NCBI GenBank assembly: GCA_021828345.1
Contig: JAJZJI010000087.1
Coordinates: 1 to 5,151 of the forward strand
From: Microcaldota archaeon
GTDB taxonomy: Archaea; Micrarchaeota; Micrarchaeia; Micrarchaeales; Micrarchaeaceae
Reading direction: 5' to 3'
DNA: 5,151 bases
Made by a program: the position numbers and the translations under genes. The notes under the pieces are model-generated. The model searched no databases. It was not told the origin of the DNA and worked only from the letters and a program-made list of their open reading frames with translations. Of the stretch, positions 1-4,741 are shown piece by piece. How positions within the stretch are numbered: the first letter of the stretch is position 1; each line of letters starts with the position of its first letter.

Positions 1-1740
1 TTTTGTATTCACAAATTTGCCGTAATCATCGGGCAATAAAATTTCATCAACACCATACTTTATCTTTCTATCTATCGAATTTGCGCTATTGTAACCTACA
101 AAAATTAATGAATTTCTTTTATCCTCTGCAAGCCTCTTGAAGTACTCAACACTGGCACCTCCATTCAGCATACCACCACTCGCCAATATAACCGCAGGTC
201 CTTGTGCGTCCAATACATTTTCCCTTTCTCCTTTTATAACTTCAAATATTTCACTTTCAAAAGGTGAATTGTTGTTCAAAATTCTCCTTCTAAGCCCCTC
301 TTTTAAGTATTCAGGATAAGCTGTATGTATAGCGTTAGCCTCTATGATCATTCCATCCAAGTATACGGGAACATCAAGTCCATAACTTTTAAAGTAAGAT
401 TCAATTACGAGCTGTATCTCCTGGCTTCTTCCAACTGCGAATAGTGGTATTAAAACTTTTCCACCATTATCTGTTGTTCTTTTTATTATATCCATAAGCC
501 TCTTTTCGGAATCATGCCTATCAGTTGATATATCCTTAGGACCTCCATAAGTACTCTCTGTGAAGAATGCATCTATTCTTGGATAATCAGTTACAGCAGG
601 ATCGAACAATCTTGTAAATCCGTACTTCATATCACCGGAATGAACTATATTGTACATACCCTCTCCATAATGTAAATGAACCGTTCCACTACCCAATATG
701 TGCCCAGCATTGTGATATGTCAATTTAAGTTCATCAGTAACATTTGTAACCTCATTATAATCCCTAGTTATCATATGAGTTAACATTTTTCTTATATCTT
801 TTTCATCGTAAAGAGGTGTACCTCCACTTCTTGCGACTAATTTTGTATAATCTGTTAAAAGTAATGCTGCTAGATCTCTAGTTGGGGGAGTACAATAAAC
901 AGGACCCTCATAACCGTATTTGAATAAGTAAGGTACGAATCCTATATGGTCCATATGCCCATGTGTTAATATAACCGCATCTATATCATTCATGGTGAGG
1001 TTAGCACTATCCAAATATGGAAAAGCACGGTTTCCTTCAGAACCTGCATTTGCATCAAGTCCTTTTATACCTGGTTCAGGGCTTATTCCACAGTCTACAA
1101 TAACTTTTGAATTAGGAGTTTCTAATAAAAGGCTGCTTCTTCCAACCTCTCTGAATCCACCTAATGCTGTAGCTTTGAGCCACTCACTTTTCATAATAAC
1201 ATTATTTATCTTTTTACCAACACCCAAAAGGAATTTCTTTCTGAAGCTGCTCTCGTTATAAAGAAGCTGTCTTACACCTTTAATCGTATCGCTATTCATT
1301 GTTGGAGTCCTCAATATTTTTGGAGACCAATTTGTTTCCGTTATTATACTTTTTAATGTTGAACCTCCTTTACCTATGACAAGACCTGGTTTAAGTGCTT
1401 CTATATTGACTTCACCAAAATCAGGTGAGAATTTTATACCAGTAACACCTGCCTCTTTAGGTATTAAAGAGTTTATTAAATCTAATGCCTTTTCAGGATT
1501 CATCAGTACTGAACTATCAGATCTTATAATCAACTTTTTCTTTATCTGTGATGCAATATTTCTTACAACTGATTCATCTTTATAAACTGCTCTTATGTTC
1601 TTCACTATCACAACTATATCTGGTCCTTCAAATTCTGCTTTAACAAAATCAGCTGTAGCTGGAAGCATATCTTCTATTTTTTCAAAAATTTCACTTGTTC
1701 TTACTTTTGATAAGTCTATTTTTTCGTCTTTATCTTCCAA
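1..1740 (-). CDS. fttA: aCPSF1/FttA transcription termination ribonuclease (KH + metallo-beta-lactamase + beta-CASP), C-terminus off the left edge
   Basis: This is the archaeal homologue of CPSF73, which cleaves nascent RNA at U-rich sites and terminates transcription. The frame is open without a stop to base 1, giving 580 codons; relatives have roughly 630-650, so about 50-70 residues are off-window, including the last zinc-ligand histidine region (GFSGHSD in relatives). Numbering from TTG at 1740, two N-terminal KH-like domains fill about 12-150, with the GKGG loop at 123-126. The metallo-beta-lactamase fold follows: HGHMDH (260-265), His347 in AGHILGS, and Asp370 in HSGD supply metal ligands. 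The beta-CASP insert begins near ESTYGG (Glu395) and holds FAVGRSQE, His472 in AIHTAYPEY and ASGGML (520-525). Family members usually read HAHLDH and GYQAEGTLGR; here these are HGHMDH and GYNSANSIDR (549-558). It lies downstream of psmB, as in other archaea. TTG at 1740 is preferred over GTG at 1749 because it has an SD site. Family identity is very secure; the exact start is not. Confidence 0.96.
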   Translation of the reverse strand, partial: MEDKDEKIDLSKVRTSEIFEKIEDMLPATADFVKAEFEGPDIVVIVKNIRAVYKDESVVRNIASQIKKKLIIRSDSSVLMNPEKALDLINSLIPKEAGVTGIKFSPDFGEVNIEALKPGLVIGKGGSTLKSIITETNWSPKILRTPTMNSDTIKGVRQLLYNESSFRKKFLLGVGKKINNVIMKSEWLKATALGGFREVGRSSLLLETPNSKVIVDCGISPEPGIKGLDANAGSEGNRAFPYLDSANLTMNDIDAVILTHGHMDHIGFVPYLFKYGYEGPVYCTPPTRDLAALLLTDYTKLVARSGGTPLYDEKDIRKMLTHMITRDYNEVTNVTDELKLTYHNAGHILGSGTVHLHYGEGMYNIVHSGDMKYGFTRLFDPAVTDYPRIDAFFTESTYGGPKDISTDRHDSEKRLMDIIKRTTDNGGKVLIPLFAVGRSQEIQLVIESYFKSYGLDVPVYLDGMIIEANAIHTAYPEYLKEGLRRRILNNNSPFESEIFEVIKGERENVLDAQGPAVILASGGMLNGGASVEYFKRLAEDKRNSLIFVGYNSANSIDRKIKYGVDEILLPDDYGKFVNTK

Positions 1741-1744
1741 GAAA

Positions 1745-1753
1745 ATCACTACT
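1745..1753 (-). promoter_or_regulatory. Shine-Dalgarno site deciding the fttA start
   Basis: Read on the minus strand this is AGTAGTGAT, matching 6 of 9 positions of GGAGGTGAT, the complement of the archaeal 16S 3' end, with an unbroken GTGAT. It stands at the correct distance from TTG at 1740. The in-frame GTG at 1749-1747 lies inside the site and has no SD of its own (TTTAAGTA precedes it). An in-frame TAA at 1755-1753 closes the frame upstream, so GTG and TTG are the only two reasonable starts. They differ by three residues. Confidence 0.5.
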
Positions 1754-1786
1754 TAAATTATTCATTAATATCCATATCCCACATTT

Positions 1787-1812
1787 AAAAAAAGCATCAG
1801 AAAAAAACAAAA
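1787..1812 (-). terminator. Twin T7 tracts after psmB, in the fttA leader
   Basis: On the minus strand two runs of seven T (1807-1801 and 1793-1787) are separated by CTGATGC, and the first is preceded by TTTTG. They begin a few bases after the psmB stop and end about 45 bases before the fttA start. U-rich runs without a hairpin are the usual archaeal termination and 3'-end signal, and the target of aCPSF1/FttA itself. I infer full or partial termination of psmB transcripts here. The second run continues into TTTTTTTAAATG, which could also serve as a TATA-like element for a separate fttA transcript. Confidence 0.55.
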
Positions 1813-1817
1813 TTTAT

Positions 1818-2462
1818 TTATTTGGATGCTTGAGCTGCTTTCTCAAGATCCTTACCTGAATACTCATTATAACCATTCTTTGTTATAGCTGCAACAAGTA
1901 TGTTATTTCCTGTAGCTGAATCTCTGCTCATAGCAATTGAAACTGCTCTTCTTGCAATTTTTATGCCATCTTTAACTGAAAGGCCATCTTTATAAGCTTC
2001 TTCTAAGTAACCCAATGCTTCAAGGGAACCACTTCCGGTAGAGGTAAATTGTGGTTCTTCTGTATATCCCCCAACAGGATCTAAATTATATAGTCCTGGC
2101 TTCCCTTCCGCATCTACTCCGCCAACTATAAGCTGTACCATAAAAGGCATCATCTTATTCTGTTGTAATATTATAGATAATAGGTTTGTTACGGTCTTTG
2201 GGGCCATTACTTTATTTTCATTCATTTTATAAATTTCATTTTGAATTTTTATAACTCTTATTATTTCTTCTGCATCACCAACTCCTCCAGCAATAGTCAT
2301 ACCTAAATTATCGTCTATTTGCCATACCTTTCTAGCTTCTCTACTCGCTATAAAAGTATCCATAGTAGCTCTTGAATCAGCACCTAAAACAACACCATCC
2401 TTGCAAACTATTCCTACTGTTGTAGTTCCTTTCATATATTTAGTTATTTCTTTTTCGTTCAT
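1818..2462 (-). CDS. psmB: Proteasome beta subunit (20S core particle, N-terminal Thr hydrolase)
   Basis: This is the proteolytic subunit of the archaeal 20S proteasome, a cytoplasmic barrel that degrades unfolded or tagged proteins fed in by an ATPase cap. It has 214 residues, the family's normal size. A 12-residue propeptide ends in KG, and autocleavage would expose Thr13 as Thr1 (KG|TTTVGIV). In mature numbering Asp17 (in GADSRAT) and Lys33 (in SREARK) fall exactly where expected. The TGSGS loop (Ser144) and RDSATG (Asp181) match the Ser129 and Asp166 regions with a three-residue offset. The usual RDSAS serine (Ser169) is Thr184 here, a mild change. ATG at 2462 has an SD (GAGGGG) about seven bases upstream. 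No alpha subunit or ATPase gene is in the window. The downstream neighbour is fttA, a conserved archaeal pairing. Confidence 0.97.
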   Translation of the reverse strand: MNEKEITKYMKGTTTVGIVCKDGVVLGADSRATMDTFIASREARKVWQIDDNLGMTIAGGVGDAEEIIRVIKIQNEIYKMNENKVMAPKTVTNLLSIILQQNKMMPFMVQLIVGGVDAEGKPGLYNLDPVGGYTEEPQFTSTGSGSLEALGYLEEAYKDGLSVKDGIKIARRAVSIAMSRDSATGNNILVAAITKNGYNEYSGKDLEKAAQASK

Positions 2463-2487
2463 TTATACCCCTCTAATTACAAATCGA

Positions 2488-2520
2488 TAATTTAAATTAA
2501 ATAAAAAAATACATATATGT
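2488..2520 (-). promoter_or_regulatory. psmB: A/T-rich promoter region of psmB
   Basis: Two TATA-like candidates lie upstream of psmB. The first is TTTAATTTAAATTA (within 2488-2505). The second is ATATATG within the palindrome ACATATATGT (2511-2520). With the usual archaeal spacing of about 25 bases from box to transcription start, the second would give a leader of about 28 bases that keeps the SD at 2468-2474. The first would start transcription inside the SD, so the second is favoured. A T7 run (2509-2503) separates them. The base composition is too A/T-rich for certainty. Confidence 0.35.
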
Positions 2521-2538
2521 AATCGGTTGAAAATCTAT

Positions 2539-2563
2539 AAAAATACAACATATAAAAATAAAA
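2539..2563 (-). terminator. U-rich 3'-end signal after the TRAM gene
   Basis: On the minus strand, runs of T4 (2563-2560), T5 (2558-2554) and T5 (2543-2539) begin about 25 bases after the TRAM stop codon, with no hairpin. Archaeal termination typically uses such runs. It is placed just upstream of the psmB promoter candidates, which fits separate transcription of the two genes. The region is generally A/T-rich, so this is only moderate evidence. Confidence 0.4.
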
Positions 2564-2586
2564 CATCAAATAAATTAATTATTAAT

Positions 2587-2832
2587 TTAAAGTTCAAAAA
2601 GGCTTCCGTTTCCAAAGAATTGTTTATCCTTGTCAACTAATTGAGCATAACCAAAAGTTCTGTTCATTTTTACTACTTTAACTTTATAATGCGTACCTAT
2701 ACGAGTCTTTGCGTTTTTTATAAATATAACAAAGTCCCCCACTCTTGCTATCCCTTCTCCATGAGGATCTTTTGCATCGACTTTTAAGTCCAATTCCATT
2801 CCTTCTTCCAAACTATTCTTTATGTATTTCAT
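2587..2832 (-). CDS. Small stand-alone TRAM-domain RNA-binding protein
   Basis: This 81-residue protein is almost entirely one TRAM domain (about residues 8-67), a small beta-barrel that binds RNA. The hallmarks are GMELDLKV at the first strand, then HGEGIARVGDFVIFIKNAK (24-42), a basic KVKVVKM strand and NRTFGYAQL (57-65). In euryarchaea, free-standing TRAM proteins of this size are thought to act as RNA chaperones, somewhat like bacterial cold-shock proteins; that role is inferred here. The segment THYKVKVV has about one residue more than the usual GDRVKVKI loop. The C-terminal tail, FFGNGSLFEL, is not part of the domain and I do not recognise it. ATG at 2832 has an SD (GGAG, with GGTG nearer) eight bases upstream. 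It stands as its own short transcription unit between the LamG gene and psmB. Confidence 0.88.
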   Translation of the reverse strand: MKYIKNSLEEGMELDLKVDAKDPHGEGIARVGDFVIFIKNAKTRIGTHYKVKVVKMNRTFGYAQLVDKDKQFFGNGSLFEL

Positions 2833-2870
2833 TTACACCACTCCATATCCATATTTATTTAGTAATAAAG

Positions 2871-2880
2871 GTTTTTAAAT
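2871..2880 (-). promoter_or_regulatory. TATA-like box of the TRAM gene
   Basis: The minus strand reads ATTTAAAAAC here. Transcription starting about 25 bases downstream would begin near 2849, leaving a leader of about 16 bases that just contains the SD GGAGTGGTG. The agreement of box, predicted start and SD makes this one of the better promoter candidates in the window. No clear purine-rich BRE precedes it. A T5 run at 2894-2890 slightly upstream may end the LamG transcript. Confidence 0.45.
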
Positions 2881-2938
2881 GCATTATACAAAAATAAGTC
2901 AACTTCGTCATTTATCTAATTTATAATATTATATTTTA

Positions 2939-3811
2939 TCAGGGTGCAGAATAGGTTTTGTACCAAGTTGATGAATAACCAACATTTACTGCTTTTCCGT
3001 TATTTTTATTGCCCGAATAATCATTTGTATTTCCATTGAGTGGCCACCATCCTACAAGATGTGTTAATTCAATTGGAGCTCCTCCTATTCCTTCTTGATA
3101 AAGTGCCTGTACTTGGTTAGCTGAAAGAGATGTATTATATATTTGAACATTTGCAATAGAACCATTAAAATATATATTACCATAATGTTGCCCTGTAGGA
3201 TCTGCTCCTATAGTTGCATAATCAAATTCGTTTGATGAACTGTATCCACCTCTTCCAGAGGCAACATCCTTCCCATCTATAAATAATATTTCAGTGCTTG
3301 AACTAGCAGAATATGATATTGCAGCAAAATACCAGCTACCAAAATGAGTGCTATTCCATAATCTAGGTGGACCATTTATCCAAGCGTATGTTGAACTATT
3401 GGTATTATAATATCCTATAAAAGGAGTAGACCAACTACCACAAGTTGGTGATGTACAAATATTTACTATCTGACCACCACCTGTAGGGCTATAATACCAT
3501 GCAATTACAGTGAAAGCGTGGTTAGTACCAAGCCAAGTTCCAACTGGTGCACTTATGTAGCTGTTTTTTCCGTTAAAACTGGCGACATATTTTGGTAACA
3601 TATTTGTGCAAGTACCTTCAAGATGAACGTCTGTTGTTGTACCTGGACCGAAAGGTCTTACAACTTCGCAGGAACCTGCAGATGCCTTAGGTGCAAATGT
3701 GTTTGGGTTGAATATTCCAAGAGAATAAAGTGCTGCGAGTACAACTGCAATGACAAGAATTGCCCACCCATATGTCATCAGGTACTCCATTGCAGCCTGG
3801 GATTTCATCAT
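2939..3811 (-). CDS. Secreted LamG/concanavalin A-like protein with class III (type IV pilin-like) signal peptide
   Basis: The 290-residue protein starts MMKSQAAMEYLMTYGWAI. Gln5-x-x-x-Glu9-Tyr10 is the QxxxEY class III signal cut by the archaeal prepilin peptidase EppA, here between Ser4 and Gln5. A hydrophobic helix (about 11-31) follows and would anchor or polymerise the protein outside the cell. A linker holds Cys48 and Cys68. Residues about 75-245 form a LamG-like beta-sandwich: VASFNGKNSYI, FTVIAWYY, LFIDGKDV (176-183) and FNGSIANVQIYN (215-226), with Cys119/Cys124 on a loop and several N-x-S/T sites. LamG domains usually bind glycans or proteins, so surface adhesion is a reasonable inference. 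The tail (252-290) begins GWWPLNG...DYSGN, wording normally found at the start of a LamG domain. No clear SD precedes ATG 3811; ATG 3808 is the alternative start, and GAT lies just upstream. Domain calls are solid; the ligand is unknown. Confidence 0.88.
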   Translation of the reverse strand: MMKSQAAMEYLMTYGWAILVIAVVLAALYSLGIFNPNTFAPKASAGSCEVVRPFGPGTTTDVHLEGTCTNMLPKYVASFNGKNSYISAPVGTWLGTNHAFTVIAWYYSPTGGGQIVNICTSPTCGSWSTPFIGYYNTNSSTYAWINGPPRLWNSTHFGSWYFAAISYSASSSTEILFIDGKDVASGRGGYSSSNEFDYATIGADPTGQHYGNIYFNGSIANVQIYNTSLSANQVQALYQEGIGGAPIELTHLVGWWPLNGNTNDYSGNKNNGKAVNVGYSSTWYKTYSAP

Positions 3812-3834
3812 ATCAGATTTGTTTTATTATAAAA

Positions 3835-3847
3835 ATATTTAAATATA
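3835..3847 (-). promoter_or_regulatory. TATA-like box of the LamG-pilin gene
   Basis: The minus strand reads TATATTTAAATAT here, an A/T palindromic box about 25-35 bases ahead of ATG 3811. At normal archaeal spacing transcription would begin near 3816, so the mRNA would be leaderless or nearly so, which agrees with the lack of a good SD. The rest of the gap to the glycosylase stop (3848-3989) is A/T-rich, with no gene or clear T-tract terminator that I can recognise. Confidence 0.45.
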
Positions 3848-3989
3848 CGTTCTATTATAAAATAAGATATCATATATTAAAAATCAATCTATTAAATTTA
3901 AAAATTTGTATATGTTATTCATTAGATATGTATAAAATTAGGCTTCGTTATTTATTTTAAGGTATATGTAAAGGTTTGAATAGATGTTT

Positions 3990-4595
3990 TTATAACCTTA
4001 TTTGACCTTCTTTTTGATTAAATCTTCTATTTAGGCTTAAGATATCTGGTTTCCAATCATAATTACCATTTCTTAATATATAAGAGGGATGAAAATAAAC
4101 AAAAATTGGAATACCTTCATAATAGAATTTCTGCTCGGTTTTTATCACTTTAGTTATACTTTCAGATGAATTTGTCAAAGTTCTATATGATGTATCACCT
4201 AAGCATAGTATATGCTTAGGATTAAGCAATTCTATCTCTTTGTATAATATAGGTTTCCAATATTCTATTTCATCTATATCAGGTCTTCTATTCTTTTTTG
4301 TAATAGGATCTATGGGATGGCTTTTAGAAACATTTGTTATCACAAAATTTTTTATTTCTAAAAGTTTAAGCCATTCTTCTAAAAGCTTACCACTTCTACC
4401 AACAAAAGGCTTACCAATTCTAACTTCATCGTAACCAGGTGCTTCTCCTATTATCAGTACATCCAATTGGGTATTTTTATTATAATCATACCCTTCACTA
4501 GCCCTCTCAAAAACAATTTCATTTCCAAATTTATCCATGGTTTTTGTTAATTCTGAAAGTTCTTTTATTGTTTTGATTTTTTGGATTTGAATCAT
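3990..4595 (-). CDS. Family-4-like uracil-DNA glycosylase without iron-sulfur cysteines
   Basis: The 201-residue protein belongs to the uracil-DNA glycosylase superfamily and would remove uracil from DNA at the first step of base excision repair. Motif 1 is IIGEAPGYDE (48-57), then IGKPFVGRSGKLLEEWL (60-76), both typical of family 4. NVSKSHPIDP and NRRP (88-105) match the NVVKCRPP...NRxP segment, PKHILCLGDTSYRTL (126-140) matches the PKvIvaLGatA strand, and HPSYILR (169-175) is motif 2. Family 4 normally binds a 4Fe-4S cluster with four cysteines, one of them in KCRPP. Here that position is Ser92 and the N-terminal cysteine pair is absent. Only Cys131 exists, in a strand where ligands are not expected. 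ATG 4595 has an SD (GGAAGTG) nine bases past its GGAAG core. It stands alone, divergent from the membrane-protein gene. The family-4-like fold is secure; retained uracil excision is inferred. Confidence 0.9.
   Translation of the reverse strand: MIQIQKIKTIKELSELTKTMDKFGNEIVFERASEGYDYNKNTQLDVLIIGEAPGYDEVRIGKPFVGRSGKLLEEWLKLLEIKNFVITNVSKSHPIDPITKKNRRPDIDEIEYWKPILYKEIELLNPKHILCLGDTSYRTLTNSSESITKVIKTEQKFYYEGIPIFVYFHPSYILRNGNYDWKPDILSLNRRFNQKEGQIRL
4198..4220. repeat. Perfect 10-bp inverted repeat with 3-base loop, inside the glycosylase gene
   Basis: CCTAAGCATA (4198-4207) and TATGCTTAGG (4211-4220) are exact reverse complements around a three-base spacer. On the coding strand it covers the codons for PKHILCLG, a conserved strand of the protein. 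It could form a tight mRNA hairpin, or it may be an accident of codon choice. There is no T-run next to it, so it is not a terminator. Confidence 0.7.
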
Positions 4596-4635
4596 TTTTG
4601 AACACTTCCTTTTAAGATTAATTTATTTTTATTGA

Positions 4636-4658
4636 AAATTTAAAATTTAATTTATAAG
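4636..4658 (-). promoter_or_regulatory. TATA-like region of the uracil glycosylase gene
   Basis: On the minus strand two candidates occur: CTTATAAATT (4658-4649) and a TTTTAAATTT stretch nearer the gene. Spacing rules would put transcription starts near 4629 or 4617, and both leaders would keep the SD at about 4604-4611. The whole 4596-4741 gap is a divergent promoter region for this gene and the plus-strand gene. It is too A/T-rich to single out one box. Confidence 0.35.
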
Positions 4659-4719
4659 TTTTTTATCTAATTTATTAATAATTTATTATTTCCAAAAAAT
4701 CTAAATAGTTATACAAAAA

Positions 4720-4726
4720 TATATAA
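4720..4726 (+). promoter_or_regulatory. TATA-like box (TATATAA) ahead of the plus-strand membrane-protein gene
   Basis: TATATAA stands about 20-30 bases before the beginning of the open frame. It predicts a transcription start near 4745-4750, at or inside the first codons, which would make the mRNA leaderless. That conflicts with using GAGTGAT (4741-4747) as an SD, so either this box is not the one used or translation starts further in. Confidence 0.35.
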
Positions 4727-4741
4727 TTTGTAATATTTTAG

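Noticed and set aside
992..1585. Plus-strand open frames at 992-1261 and 1376-1585, and similarly 137-319.
   Set aside because: All are antisense to the continuous fttA frame, whose motifs are unambiguous.
1758..1784. A nine-codon minus-strand frame, ATG to TAA including the stop, in the fttA leader (a possible upstream peptide).
   Set aside because: It is short, has no SD, and the predicted fttA transcription start from the nearby TTTAAA element would fall inside it. Such frames are expected by chance.
3431..3450. Seven-base inverted repeat ACCAACT/AGTTGGT inside the LamG gene.
   Set aside because: Short arms within coding sequence for a conserved-looking loop; expected by chance at this length.
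3623..3832. A cysteine-rich 69-residue plus-strand frame opposite the LamG gene's 5' end.
   Set aside because: It is antisense to the signal peptide and linker of a well-supported gene. The cysteines arise from reverse-reading Ala/Thr/Val codons, and there is no SD or promoter for it.
3971..3999. Six-base inverted repeat AAGGTT/AACCTT spanning the glycosylase stop codon.
   Set aside because: Six pairs with a 17-base loop and no following T-run; not a credible terminator.
4621..4700. Very A/T-rich stretch resembling a replication origin or repeat array.
   Set aside because: It has no repeated unit or origin-recognition-box-like motif and no Orc1/Cdc6 gene nearby; it is adequately explained as a divergent promoter region.
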